The position numbers and the translations under genes were made by a program. The notes below the pieces were generated by a model. The model made no database searches. It was not told where the DNA came from and worked only from the letters and a program-made list of their open reading frames with translations. Shown here piece by piece: positions 24,666-34,051 of a DNA stretch of 64,000 bases. Position 1 is the stretch's first letter, and every line of letters begins with the position of its first letter. This DNA is from Mesobacterium_A sp034670065 (lineage in GTDB: Bacteria; Pseudomonadota; Alphaproteobacteria; Rhodobacterales; Rhodobacteraceae). Location of the stretch: contig JAXMOG010000002.1 in NCBI GenBank assembly GCA_034670065.1, positions 124,001 to 188,000 on the forward strand. The letters are read 5' to 3'.

Positions 24666-27429
24666 CTCATCGGACCTAATTCGGCCGGATGATCTGATCG
24701 CACCGGCCGACGATATCTTGAACATTGAAACCCTCCGCGCCGACATCGGCGCGGCTCTCAGCGGGGATGATGCGCAACAAGCCAAACGCAACGCAATTGT
24801 TGCGTTGCTGGGCGAGGCGCAAAAGAACGCGCGCGCCGTGATAGCAGAGCGATTTGCTGAAAAACCGCTGGCTGCTCGGCAGATGACACGGGCATATACC
24901 TGGGTGACAGATGTGATTGTCACATTGGTTTGGGATGTTGCGTCGCAACATTTTCACAAACTATCCAACCCGACTGAAGGAGAGCGCCTGGCCTTGCTGG
25001 CAGTGGGCGGATACGGCCGGGGCGAAATGGCCCCGTTTTCCGATGTCGATCTGCTGTTTCTGACGCCTTACAAGATCACGCCTTGGGCGGAGAGCGTCAT
25101 CGAATCCATGCTTTATATGCTGTGGGATTTGAAGCTGAAGGTCGGGCATTCGTCACGCACAGTGCGCGATTGTGTTCGCCTTGGGGGCGAAGATTTCACC
25201 ATCCGCACCGCCATGTTGGAACATCGGTTCATCACGGGCTATGCGCCTCTGGCGGAGCAATTGGATGACCGTCTGTGGGAAGATCTGTTTCGCGGCACAG
25301 AACGGGAATTTGTGCACCGAAAGCTTGAAGAGCGCAGTACGCGCCATCGCAAGCAGGGCGGCCAGCGCTATATGGTTGAACCCAATGTGAAAGAAGGCAA
25401 AGGCGGTCTGCGTGATCTGCAATCGCTGTTCTGGATCACCAAGTACATCCATCATTCCGACGATACTTCCGAACTGGTTCGCCTTGGCGTGTTCCGGCCT
25501 GAGGAATACGAAACATTCATCAAAGCCGAAAGCTTCCTGTGGGCCGTGCGAGGGCATTTGCACCTAGAAGCGAAACGCGCGGTAGAGCAGCTGACTTTTG
25601 ACATGCAGGTCCAGGTGGCCAGCCGCATGGGTTACACCGACAAGGGCGGACGCCGGGCAGTTGAATGGTTCATGCAGGACTATTTCCGCTATGCCACCGC
25701 CGTCGGTGATTTAACCCGCATTTTCCTGACATCGCTCGAAGCAGACCACACCAAAGAAGCGCCTCTGGTCATGCGCTTGTTCAAACGTCGCCGCCCTGTC
25801 AAAGCGGGCTACACAGTTGTGCACAACCGGCTTGCCATTGAAAACGATGATGCGTTCCTTTCAGACAAGCTGAACCTGTTGCATTTGTTCGAAGAGGGTT
25901 TGCGGACAGGTTTGCTGATCCACCCGGATGCAATGCGTTTGGTCAAAGCCAATTTGCACCTGATCGACAATGAAATGCGCAACAACCGTGAAGCACAGCG
26001 CATTTTCATGGGGTTGCTTCTGAAACACGGAAACCCCGAACGTGCGTTGCGACGCATGAACGAACTGGGTGTTTTGGCGGCCTTTATTCCAGAATTTGAG
26101 CCCATCGTGGCGATGATGCAGTTCAATATGTACCATCACTACACGGTGGACGAACATACCATCCAGTGCATTGGCAACCTGTCAGAAATCGAACATGGCG
26201 ATCTGGTGGAAGAGCTGCCAGTGGCCTCGACCATTCTGAAAGAGGGCGTGAACCGCAAAGTGCTGTACGCGGCGCTGATGCTGCATGATATCGGCAAGGG
26301 CCGTGATGAAGATCACGCCTCTCTAGGTGCGAAGATTGCCCGCAAGGTGGCGCCGCGTTTGGGTTTGAACAAGCAAGAATGCGCGACTGTGGAATGGCTT
26401 GTTCGTTACCACTTATTGATGTCGGATATGGCGCAGAAACGCGATATCGCCGATCCAAGAACCGTGCGCGATTTTGCCAAAGCCGTGATGACCAAAGAGC
26501 GGTTGGATCTGCTTTGTGTTCTGACGGTTTGTGACATTCGTGGCGTGGGGCCAGACACTTGGAACAACTGGAAAGCGGCCTTGTTGCGTGGGCTGTATCG
26601 CCAGACACGCCGCGGACTGGAAGGTGGTTTGGAAGCGCTGAACCGTGAAAACCGTGGGGCCGAAGCCAAGTCGCTGCTGCGCAAGAAATTGTCTGGCTGG
26701 GAACCAAAGGATGTGCGTACCGAAACCGGGCGGCACTATCCGCCATATTGGCAAGGTTTGCATGTCACCGCTCACGTCATTTTCGCGAAACTGCTCAAAG
26801 ACATTGGTGATGACGAAATCCGGCTGGACGTTCACCCGGATGAGGAACGAGACGCCACCCGCGTTTGTTTTGCGCTTGCAGATCACCCCGGCATCTTTTC
26901 GCGGTTGGCTGGGGCGCTGGCACTTGTTGGGGCCAATGTCGTTGATGCACGCACGTTCACGTCCAAGGATGGCTTTGCCACGGCAGTGTTCTGGATTCAG
27001 GATTCAGATGAATCGCCCTATGACACCAGCCGAATCCCGCGTTTGCGCAGTATGATCAGCAAAACCTTGATGGGCGAAGTGGTGGCCAGCGACGCGATCA
27101 AGTCCAAGGACAAGATCAAAAAGCGCGAACAGGCATTCAAAGTGCCAACCTCGATCACCTTCGACAACGAAGGGTCCGAGATCTACACGATTATCGAGGT
27201 GGACACCCGCGATCGGCCGGCCCTGTTGTACGATCTGACGCGAACCTTGGCGGCCAACAACGTTTACATCGCCAGTGCGGTGATCGCGACGTATGGCGAA
27301 CAGGTTGTTGACAGTTTCTATGTCAAAGACATGTTTGGCCTGAAATACCACAACAGATCCAAGCAGAAATCGCTTGAGAAAAAGCTGCGTGAAGCCATCG
27401 AAAAAGGGTCAAAACACGCGCATACCTAA
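24631..27429 (+). CDS. glnD: [Protein-PII] uridylyltransferase / uridylyl-removing enzyme
   Basis: A 932-residue nitrogen sensor that uridylylates PII proteins when glutamine is low and removes UMP when it is high. Domain order: nucleotidyltransferase (GGYGRGEMAPFSDVDLLFL; metal-binding Asp138 and Asp140), a helical linker, an HD domain (MLHDIGKGRDEDHASL, His552) and two C-terminal ACT domains (about 750-930). I chose the TTG at 24631 because AGGTGG lies 6 bases upstream and no ATG or GTG precedes the conserved region; the gene thus starts inside the lipoprotein gene. Confidence 0.94.
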   Translation: MTLPQPALAVSDSSDLIRPDDLIAPADDILNIETLRADIGAALSGDDAQQAKRNAIVALLGEAQKNARAVIAERFAEKPLAARQMTRAYTWVTDVIVTLVWDVASQHFHKLSNPTEGERLALLAVGGYGRGEMAPFSDVDLLFLTPYKITPWAESVIESMLYMLWDLKLKVGHSSRTVRDCVRLGGEDFTIRTAMLEHRFITGYAPLAEQLDDRLWEDLFRGTEREFVHRKLEERSTRHRKQGGQRYMVEPNVKEGKGGLRDLQSLFWITKYIHHSDDTSELVRLGVFRPEEYETFIKAESFLWAVRGHLHLEAKRAVEQLTFDMQVQVASRMGYTDKGGRRAVEWFMQDYFRYATAVGDLTRIFLTSLEADHTKEAPLVMRLFKRRRPVKAGYTVVHNRLAIENDDAFLSDKLNLLHLFEEGLRTGLLIHPDAMRLVKANLHLIDNEMRNNREAQRIFMGLLLKHGNPERALRRMNELGVLAAFIPEFEPIVAMMQFNMYHHYTVDEHTIQCIGNLSEIEHGDLVEELPVASTILKEGVNRKVLYAALMLHDIGKGRDEDHASLGAKIARKVAPRLGLNKQECATVEWLVRYHLLMSDMAQKRDIADPRTVRDFAKAVMTKERLDLLCVLTVCDIRGVGPDTWNNWKAALLRGLYRQTRRGLEGGLEALNRENRGAEAKSLLRKKLSGWEPKDVRTETGRHYPPYWQGLHVTAHVIFAKLLKDIGDDEIRLDVHPDEERDATRVCFALADHPGIFSRLAGALALVGANVVDARTFTSKDGFATAVFWIQDSDESPYDTSRIPRLRSMISKTLMGEVVASDAIKSKDKIKKREQAFKVPTSITFDNEGSEIYTIIEVDTRDRPALLYDLTRTLAANNVYIASAVIATYGEQVVDSFYVKDMFGLKYHNRSKQKSLEKKLREAIEKGSKHAHT

Positions 27430-27431
27430 CA

Positions 27432-27468
27432 CAATGGGCCGGGGTGATTTTGGTGCCTCAGCCCATTG
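27432..27468. terminator. Stem-loop between convergent glnD and transglycosylase genes
   Basis: An 8-bp stem CAATGGGC / GCCCATTG around a 21-base partly self-complementary loop. It lacks a clear T-run, so its strength is uncertain. Confidence 0.4.
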
Positions 27469-27481
27469 AGTGTTGCCTTGA

Positions 27482-28666
27482 TCAGAGCGCGTTCAGCAAA
27501 GCGGGTGTTGGCCAGGCATCAACCGGCCAGCCCAATTGCGCCTGAATGTCCCGAACCGCATCACGTGTTTTTGCCCCAAGGATTCCGTCGATGTCGCCCA
27601 CATCATACCCACGTGCGGCCAGTTTCTGTTGCAGGCTTTTCATTTGTTTACCGGAAAGGCCGGGGTCGGGGTTACCTGCTTTGTAGATCGGCCCGCCTTC
27701 CAGACGGGTGGCAAAATACGCGGCTGTCAAAACATAGGTAAAGCTTTGATTCCACTCGAAATAGACGTCGAAATTCGGGTAAACTAAGAATGCCGGTCCT
27801 TTGCGCCCCTGTGGAAGAATGACCGAGGCGGGCAAATCAGGGCGCAAGATGTTTCCTGATCGCGGGGCAATGCCCATTTTGGCCCAATCCCCGGCGCTTT
27901 GCTTTGTTTGAAGACCGGTTTGCGACCAGTCAAAATCTGACGGAACAGCAACTTCCTGCATCCAAGGCTCACCCGCTCGCCAACCGAGAGCTGACAGCAT
28001 TTTGCCGCCCGACATCAATGCGTCAGGGGCTGATGTTTTCAGGCTGACATGCCCGTCACCATCCCCATCGACCCCGTTTTCCACAATGTCTTCGGGCAGC
28101 ATCTGAACCATGCCAATTTCCCCGGCCCATGCGCCCGTGGTTTTGGCCGGGTCAAAATCACCGTGGGTGTACAGTTCTAGCGCCGCAAAAATCTGGGGGC
28201 GAAACAGTTCTGGCCGCCGACAATCATGCGAAAGGGTGACCAGCGCGTTCAACGTGTTGAAATTTCCTTGGAACGCACCGTAGTCAGTTTCAAAAGCCCA
28301 GAAGGCCAACAAGACCCCAGGCGAAACACCGTATTCCGCTTGGATCCGGTCAAACACCGCGGCGTATTTTCCGGCCATCTGCCGGCCGCGATCAATGCGG
28401 TTCTGGCTGATCAGCTTGCGCGAAAACTCAATAAACCCAGATTGAAAGATGCCCTGCGAACGGTCCGCGCGCAGCACCTTTGGATCCTGACGTACATTGC
28501 GCAAGAATGCTTGCGCGGTCTTGCGATCAAACCCGCGCGCTTCCGCCTCATCCACCAGCCCGTTTACAAACTGGCTGAAATTACCGCCGCAGCTTTGGGC
28601 CTGCGCGGCAGGCGCAGCAAGAGACAGCGAAAGGAGAATGAGCAGGCAAAGGGCGGTTCGGCGCAT
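27482..28666 (-). CDS. Lytic murein transglycosylase (MltB-type) with peptidoglycan-binding domain
   Basis: A 394-residue periplasmic enzyme with a signal peptide (residues 1-24, AAQA-QS). The SLT-2/MltB domain spans about 27-310; the catalytic Glu126 lies in LLAFWAFETDYGAFQG, and KTTGAWAGEIGMVQMLPED follows. The last ~60 residues (MKSLQQKLAARGYDVGDIDG) are a PG_binding_1 domain, the usual layout in alphaproteobacteria. It cleaves peptidoglycan glycan strands. It lacks a lipobox, so it is soluble rather than anchored as in E. coli MltB. Confidence 0.92.
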   Translation of the reverse strand: MRRTALCLLILLSLSLAAPAAQAQSCGGNFSQFVNGLVDEAEARGFDRKTAQAFLRNVRQDPKVLRADRSQGIFQSGFIEFSRKLISQNRIDRGRQMAGKYAAVFDRIQAEYGVSPGVLLAFWAFETDYGAFQGNFNTLNALVTLSHDCRRPELFRPQIFAALELYTHGDFDPAKTTGAWAGEIGMVQMLPEDIVENGVDGDGDGHVSLKTSAPDALMSGGKMLSALGWRAGEPWMQEVAVPSDFDWSQTGLQTKQSAGDWAKMGIAPRSGNILRPDLPASVILPQGRKGPAFLVYPNFDVYFEWNQSFTYVLTAAYFATRLEGGPIYKAGNPDPGLSGKQMKSLQQKLAARGYDVGDIDGILGAKTRDAVRDIQAQLGWPVDAWPTPALLNAL

Positions 28667-28732
28667 CGGATACCTCAGGGATTGGTTGCGCGCGTGACCG
28701 TAGCCGCCCTGCCGCGAAAGGCAAGTCAGGGT

Positions 28733-29719
28733 TTACACACCTATCGCGTCACGCCCATGCGGAGCGTCCAAATCCAGTGACGGTGTGATTGGAACAATCC
28801 GGTGTGGGTTAATCGAGTCGTGACTGTAGTGATAGTGACGCACGATGTGATCCATATCCACCGTCTCGGCGATGCCGGGCATTTGGTACAGCTCTTTTAC
28901 GTAGCCCCACAAATGTGGGTAATCGACGATCCGGCGCAGGTTACATTTGAAGTGACCATGATACACCTTGTCGAACCGGATCAGCGTGGTGAACAGACGC
29001 CAGTCTGCCTCGGTCACCTGATCACCCATCAGGTAGCGGCTTTTGCTCAGACGGTCTTCCAGCCAATCCAGCGTGTCAAACAAAGGGCGTACCGCGCCAT
29101 CATATGCTTTCTGAGATGTGGCGAAACCGGCCTTGTAGACACCGTTATTCACCGTGTCATAGATGCGTGAGTTCACCGCTTCGATGGCATCGCGCTGAGG
29201 TTCTGGCCAATAATCGGTGGTGTTTCCTGTCAGCCCATCAAAGGCGCTGTTGAACATGCGGATGATTTCAGAGCTTTCGTTCGACACAATCGTATTGCGC
29301 TGTTTGTCCCACAATATTGGTACGGTGACCCGACCGCTAATTGTGGGGTCTGCCCGCACATAGATGTCACGTGCAAAGGGCAGGCCGAACAGGGCATCAC
29401 CCGTGGCAGCGGGAAAATCTGTGGCAAATGTCCAGCCATCCGCCAGCATATCAGGGTGCACTACAGACACACTAATGTGATCGTTCAGATCTTTCAGTGA
29501 GCGGAAGATCAGCGTGCGATGCGCCCAGGGGCAGGCCAGTGACACGTATAGATGATAGCGTCCGCTTTCGGCTTTGAAGCCGCCCTCGCCGCTGGGTCCG
29601 GCACTGCCATCGGCAGTGATCCAGTTGCGAAATTTCGTGGTGGAACGAACGAATTCACCGCCAGTTTTGCGTGTGTCGTACCAAACGTCTTCCCAGACGC
29701 CATCTACCAGCTGACCCAT
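28733..29719 (-). CDS. Glutathionyl-hydroquinone reductase (Xi-class GST)
   Basis: A 328-residue protein with the Xi-class signature: catalytic Cys in SLACPWAHRTLI, then SVVHPDMLADGW. RVTVPILWDKQRNTIVSNESSEIIRMF and a long helical C-terminal domain follow. Family members (PcpF, YqjG) reduce glutathionyl-hydroquinones. ATG 29719 has AAAAGGAGA upstream; the open frame extends to 29764 but the extra residues are unlike the family. It is transcribed with, or shortly after, the PatB-like gene on the same strand. Confidence 0.93.
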   Translation of the reverse strand: MGQLVDGVWEDVWYDTRKTGGEFVRSTTKFRNWITADGSAGPSGEGGFKAESGRYHLYVSLACPWAHRTLIFRSLKDLNDHISVSVVHPDMLADGWTFATDFPAATGDALFGLPFARDIYVRADPTISGRVTVPILWDKQRNTIVSNESSEIIRMFNSAFDGLTGNTTDYWPEPQRDAIEAVNSRIYDTVNNGVYKAGFATSQKAYDGAVRPLFDTLDWLEDRLSKSRYLMGDQVTEADWRLFTTLIRFDKVYHGHFKCNLRRIVDYPHLWGYVKELYQMPGIAETVDMDHIVRHYHYSHDSINPHRIVPITPSLDLDAPHGRDAIGV

Positions 29720-29762
29720 TGTTATCTCCTTTTGCTCTGACCAACAGGTAGGGCGACGCAAC

Positions 29763-29791
29763 AAAAACCAAAACGGGCACTGCGGCGCAGT
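29763..29791 (-). terminator. Possible weak terminator after the PatB-like gene
   Basis: On the minus strand, a short hairpin ACTGC-GCC-GCAGT is followed by GCCCGTTTTGGTTTTT. The stem is only 5 bp, so read-through into the reductase gene is likely. Confidence 0.4.
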
Positions 29792-29834
29792 TTATATGCG
29801 CTGGCGCACAGAACCCGATTTGGTCGATCAGCTG

Positions 29835-31007
29835 TTATTGCAAGTCTGAGAAGGCTGATTGCAAACGGCGCACTGCCTCTTCCACACGGCTTTTTTGAGT
29901 GGCCAGATTGATGCGCAGGAAGTTTTCGCCGCCCGTACCAAAGCTGGGGCCGGGGCTGACAGCAATCTTGGCATGGTCGCGTACACGCGCGGCAATTTCA
30001 TCAAAGCTCATGCCCGTGCCCGAAAAATCAACCCAAGCCAGATAGGTTGCCTGTAGGGGCAGGGACCGAACGCCGGGTATGGCATCGATCCCTGCATCGA
30101 AGATACGGCAGTTTTCAGCAATATGCGCGATTTGCGCGTCGGCCCACACCGCCCCTTCGGGGGAATAGGCTGCTCTTACCATCTGAACACCCAGACCGGA
30201 GGGCTGATAGTCTAGGCTACGCTGAAACGTTGCGATTTTCTGGCGCAATGTATCGTCTGCGACAATCATGTTGCCCGTGCGCTGCCCGGCAATGTTGAAG
30301 GTTTTCGATGCAGCGGTCAGCGTCACCAAACGCGGCGCGCTGTCCGGCACGGCCACAGCCATAGGAACAAAGGTAGCGCCGGGGAATACCAAGTCATGAT
30401 GAATTTCGTCAGACACCAGAATCAGATCGTTGCGTTCAGCAAAATCCGCAACTGCACGCAATTCTTCGTTCGTCCAAACCCGTCCCGATGGGTTTTGGGG
30501 CGAGCACCAGATCAACAGTTTTTCCTTGCCGGTCATGCGCGACTGCGCGTCGTCCAGATCCAGCACATAGGTGTCACCCTCCCGCACCAGCGGGCATTCG
30601 GTAACCTGTCGGCCAGTCCTCAGAACTTTGCCTGCGAATTCGTGATAGACGGGCGAAAAAATGACCGCATGATCGCCAGGGTCTGAAAAGATTTGCATGC
30701 AAAGCGCAATCGCATTGCCCAGGCCCTGAGAGGTCAAAATCCAATCAGTATCGATTTGCCAGTTATGCCGGGTTTCCATCCACCATTGGATCGCACGATG
30801 ATACGGGTCATAGTCGCTGTAATACCCGAAAACTCCGTGATCTGCCGCCTCGCGCAGAACATTGCGCACGCAATCTGGCGATGGGTAGTCAGAATCAGCC
30901 GTCCACATTGCCAGACCATCTACCGGAGAGACGCCAAACAGCGTTTCCATCTTGTCCCATTTGGAACTGCCGGTGCCACGGCGATCGACAATCTCGTTGA
31001 AACTCAT
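29835..31007 (-). CDS. PatB/MalY-type aminotransferase (C-S lyase)
   Basis: A 390-residue PLP fold-type I enzyme. The Schiff-base Lys is in TLTAASKTFNIAGQRTG and the Asp that holds the PLP ring is in LILVSDEIHHDLVF. The motif pattern (MWTADSDYPSPDCV at the start; KIAVSPGPSFGTGGENFLRI at the end) matches PatB/MalY cystathionine beta-lyase-like enzymes, which cleave cystathionine or cysteine conjugates. A place next to a glutathione-handling enzyme fits thiol or conjugate metabolism, though this is inference. Divergent from the deformylase group. Confidence 0.88.
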   Translation of the reverse strand: MSFNEIVDRRGTGSSKWDKMETLFGVSPVDGLAMWTADSDYPSPDCVRNVLREAADHGVFGYYSDYDPYHRAIQWWMETRHNWQIDTDWILTSQGLGNAIALCMQIFSDPGDHAVIFSPVYHEFAGKVLRTGRQVTECPLVREGDTYVLDLDDAQSRMTGKEKLLIWCSPQNPSGRVWTNEELRAVADFAERNDLILVSDEIHHDLVFPGATFVPMAVAVPDSAPRLVTLTAASKTFNIAGQRTGNMIVADDTLRQKIATFQRSLDYQPSGLGVQMVRAAYSPEGAVWADAQIAHIAENCRIFDAGIDAIPGVRSLPLQATYLAWVDFSGTGMSFDEIAARVRDHAKIAVSPGPSFGTGGENFLRINLATQKSRVEEAVRRLQSAFSDLQ

Positions 31008-31104
31008 AAACCGGCTCCTTTTTTGCGCAAGTTAGCCGTGATGCCAGCAGGTGCAACCCCCCCCCGTATTGCACCGCGCGCGCCCATGCCCTAGATGAAG
31101 CGCC

Positions 31105-31623
31105 ATGAAACGGCCTATTCTCATACACCCCGATCCGCGCCTGAAAAAGGTCTGCACCCCTGTGTCTGATCTGTCGGACCAATTGCGCACGCTGGCGGAC
31201 GACATGCTGGAAACCATGTATGACGCACCGGGTATCGGCCTGGCCGCGCCGCAGATTGGTGTTCTGGACCGGTTGATCGTTTTGGATTGTGTGAAGGAAG
31301 AGGGCGAGGCCCCGCGCCCGCTGGTTATGTTCAACCCCGAGGTTATTGCCAGTTCGGATGAGCAGAATGTCTACGAAGAAGGCTGCCTGTCGATCCCGGA
31401 TCAATACGCAGATGTCGAACGCCCCCGCGACGTGACCGTCAGCTGGATGGATGTGAACGGCAACGCCCAACAGGAAACCTTTACCGGGCTTTGGGCCACC
31501 TGCGTTCAGCATGAGATCGATCACCTGAACGGCAAGCTGTTTATTGATTATCTAAAGCCGCTGCGGCGACAGATGATCACCCGCAAAATGCAAAAGCTAA
31601 AACGCGAACGGGCGCGGGCATGA
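31105..31623 (+). CDS. def: Peptide deformylase 1
   Basis: A 172-residue metallo-enzyme that removes the formyl group from nascent chains. All three motifs are intact: GIGLAAPQ (43-50), EGCLS with metal ligand Cys94 (92-96), and QHEIDH with ligands His136 and His140 and catalytic Glu137. It starts a four-gene run def-def2-def3-fmt with stop/start overlaps, which is usual in Rhodobacterales. It is the most canonical of the three and probably the main housekeeping deformylase. Confidence 0.96.
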   Translation: MKRPILIHPDPRLKKVCTPVSDLSDQLRTLADDMLETMYDAPGIGLAAPQIGVLDRLIVLDCVKEEGEAPRPLVMFNPEVIASSDEQNVYEEGCLSIPDQYADVERPRDVTVSWMDVNGNAQQETFTGLWATCVQHEIDHLNGKLFIDYLKPLRRQMITRKMQKLKRERARA

Positions 31624-32117
31624 CCGAACGCGCCATTCTGACATGGCCGGACACCCTTCTGACGCAGGTCTGTGCCGAAGTGACAGATTGGGAAGGGTTG
31701 GATTCGCTGATCGAGGACATGTTTGAAACCATGTATGCCTTCAGCGGACGAGGGCTGGCTGCACCGCAGCTGGGTGTATTGAAGCGCATTTTCGTTATGG
31801 ATCCGAACTGGAACAATGGCGGCATGGCTCCGTTGGTCTGTATCAATCCAGAAATGATACCGTTGGGTGCGGAAAAAGTGGCGTCTGTGGAATCATGCAT
31901 GTCGCTGCCCGGTGTCGAAACCGTGGTGCCACGTTGGTCTAAGGTGCGTTTGCGGTTTTGCGATATTGCTGGCGTTGTGCAGCAGCGTGATCTGTCGGGG
32001 TATGCCGCCAGATGTGCGCAGCATGAATTTGATCACTTGGATGGCATCATGACTTTGCACCGGTTGGGCGACGGTGCCCGCATTCAGGCGCTCGCCGACT
32101 ACGAGGTGTACAAGTGA
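31620..32117 (+). CDS. Peptide deformylase 2 (divergent)
   Basis: A 165-residue paralogue overlapping the first by ATGA. Motif I is GRGLAAPQ; motif II is ESCMSLP with Cys93 kept but Ser in place of the usual Gly; motif III QHEFDH keeps both His and the catalytic Glu136. It is therefore likely active but with an altered pocket. Rapid divergence from the first copy suggests a different substrate set, an inference only. Confidence 0.9.
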   Translation: MTERAILTWPDTLLTQVCAEVTDWEGLDSLIEDMFETMYAFSGRGLAAPQLGVLKRIFVMDPNWNNGGMAPLVCINPEMIPLGAEKVASVESCMSLPGVETVVPRWSKVRLRFCDIAGVVQQRDLSGYAARCAQHEFDHLDGIMTLHRLGDGARIQALADYEVYK

Positions 32118-32611
32118 CAGCGCGTCGTTGCCTTCCGTGGCCAGACAAGCGTCTGCGCACCCCAGCAGCGCCGGTGGAAGAGATCACCGAAGAAATTCTC
32201 TCTATTTGGACTGACATGATCGACACGATGGAGGCGATGCCGGGCGTTGGTCTGGGCGCGCCACAAATCGGTGTCTTACAGCGCTTGGCGGTCGTTGATG
32301 CGTCCGAGGAACGAGGCCAGGCCGTGCGTATGTCCAATCCAGAGGTTTTGCACGCGTCTGTCAAACTGCGCCCGCATGAAGAAGCCAGCCCCAATCTGCC
32401 CGGCGTGTCTGCACGTATCGAACGGCCCCGCGCGGTGACTGTGCGGTTTCTGAATGCCGAAGGTCAGATGGAAGAGCGCGATTTTGTTGGTCTGTGGGCC
32501 ACCAGTGTGCAGCACCAGATCGACCATCTGAACGGCAAAATGTACTTCGACCACCTGAGTAAGGTGAAACGAGATATGTTGCTGCGCAAAGCAAAGAAAC
32601 TGGCGGGATAA
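32114..32611 (+). CDS. Deformylase-like protein 3, catalytic residues lost
   Basis: A 165-residue paralogue with a GTG start overlapping the previous stop (GTGA). The fold motif GVGLGAPQ is kept, but motif II reads HEEASPNLP (88-96) without the metal-binding Cys, and motif III reads QHQIDH (133-138) with Gln in place of the catalytic Glu. Metal binding and hydrolysis should be lost or crippled. The reading frame is intact and overlaps its neighbours tightly, so it is maintained rather than decaying. It may be a regulator or partner of the active copies. Confidence 0.88.
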   Translation: MTARRCLPWPDKRLRTPAAPVEEITEEILSIWTDMIDTMEAMPGVGLGAPQIGVLQRLAVVDASEERGQAVRMSNPEVLHASVKLRPHEEASPNLPGVSARIERPRAVTVRFLNAEGQMEERDFVGLWATSVQHQIDHLNGKMYFDHLSKVKRDMLLRKAKKLAG

Positions 32612-32614
32612 GCA

Positions 32615-33535
32615 ATGCGTGTTGTCTTCATGGGAACGCCCGAATTTTCGGTGCCGGTATTGGATGCATTGGTTCAGGCCGGACACGAAATTGCAGCGGT
32701 CTATTGCCAGCCGCCGCGCCCGGCGGGCCGGGGCAAGAAAGAACGCCTGACACCTGTTCACGCCCGTGCCGTTGAACTGGGGTTTACGGTTCGCCATCCA
32801 GTGTCGTTGAAGGGCGAAGACGCGCAGGCTGAATTTGCGGCATTGAAGGCAGATGTCGCCGTTGTGGTTGCCTATGGGCTGATCTTGCCGCAGGCCGTCT
32901 TGGACGCACCGGAAATGGGCTGTCTGAACATTCACGCTTCGTTGCTTCCGCGCTGGCGTGGCGCTGCACCTATTCATCGCGCGATTTTGTCTGGTGACAC
33001 CGAAACCGGCATTTGCATCATGCAAATGGAAGCTGGGCTGGACACAGGCCCGGTGCTGCTACGCCAAACCACACCCATCACGGCAAACGACACGACCGCT
33101 GATCTGCATGATCGGCTTAGCCATATGGGGGCGGCCTTGATCGTGAAGGCCTTGGCGGATTTGCCCGACCTGACGCCTCAGATTCAGTCCGAAGACGGCG
33201 TCACCTATGCCGCGAAAATCGATAAAGCTGAAGCTGCCATTGATTGGCGCAAGCCTGCCATCGAAATTGATCGCCAGATCCGTGGCCTGTCGCCGTTTCC
33301 AGGAGCGTGGACCATTTTGAACGGAAAGCGGCTGAAACTGTTGCGGTCGGTTGTGTCCGACAATGCAGGCGCCCCCGGTCACGTACTGGACGATGCGTTG
33401 ACGGTTGCATGCGGCACTGGCGCTGTACGCATCACCCAATTGCAGCGCGAAGGCAAAGGCGTTCAAGACGCCGAAAGCTATCTGCGCGGGCAACCTTTGG
33501 CGGCGGGTGCCGTTATGGGCCAATCAGAGTCTTAA
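32615..33535 (+). CDS. fmt: Methionyl-tRNA formyltransferase
   Basis: A 306-residue enzyme that formylates initiator Met-tRNA using 10-formyl-tetrahydrofolate. The start MRVVFMGTPEFSVPVL, the folate-site SLLPRWRGAAPIHRAI (with the preceding LNIHA giving the active-site Asn and His) and GLDTGPVLL are standard. It follows def3 by three bases and is co-transcribed with the deformylase genes, so formylation and deformylation are produced together. Confidence 0.97.
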   Translation: MRVVFMGTPEFSVPVLDALVQAGHEIAAVYCQPPRPAGRGKKERLTPVHARAVELGFTVRHPVSLKGEDAQAEFAALKADVAVVVAYGLILPQAVLDAPEMGCLNIHASLLPRWRGAAPIHRAILSGDTETGICIMQMEAGLDTGPVLLRQTTPITANDTTADLHDRLSHMGAALIVKALADLPDLTPQIQSEDGVTYAAKIDKAEAAIDWRKPAIEIDRQIRGLSPFPGAWTILNGKRLKLLRSVVSDNAGAPGHVLDDALTVACGTGAVRITQLQREGKGVQDAESYLRGQPLAAGAVMGQSES

Positions 33536-33598
33536 ACTTCCTGAGCTTGTCCAAACCGTCCCTAACAAGGTAATTCGGTTACAGTGTTGGGGGTATCG

Positions 33599-34051
33599 TT
33601 ACGTCTTGAATGGTTTCATCCCGGCGCGCGCCAATTCATCTGCGCGCTCATTTTCGGGGTGCCCCGCATGACCTTTGACCCATTCCCAGGTCACGTCATG
33701 CCTTACCTGCGCTTCGTCCAAACGTTGCCACAGCTCGGCGTTCTTAACCGGTTTCTTGGACGCCGTTTTCCAACCGTTCCGCTTCCAACCATGAATCCAA
33801 CTGGTCACACCGTTTTTCACATAGGCGCTGTCGGTGATCACGGTCAGCTTTGAGGGCCGTTCCAGCGTTTCAAGCGCCATGATAGAGGCCATCAGCTCCA
33901 TCCGGTTGTTGGTGGTTTCTTTTTCGCCACCACTTAGGGTGCGTTCTTTGACAACGGTATCCCCGTCACGCGCAAGCAGTAGCACGCCCCATCCACCAGG
34001 GCCGGGATTTCCAGAGCAAGCTCCGTCGGTATAAGCATAAAGATCAGGCAT
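33599..34051 (-). CDS. rnhA: Ribonuclease HI
   Basis: A 150-residue RNase HI that degrades RNA in RNA-DNA hybrids. Catalytic residues: Asp9 in YAYTDGACSGNPGPGGWG, Glu in NRMELMASIMALE, Asp in VITDSAYVKNG, and the C-terminal HAGHPENERADELA. It converges with fmt across a 63-base gap with no clear terminator. The window thus carries both RNase H classes. Confidence 0.97.
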   Translation of the reverse strand: MPDLYAYTDGACSGNPGPGGWGVLLLARDGDTVVKERTLSGGEKETTNNRMELMASIMALETLERPSKLTVITDSAYVKNGVTSWIHGWKRNGWKTASKKPVKNAELWQRLDEAQVRHDVTWEWVKGHAGHPENERADELARAGMKPFKT

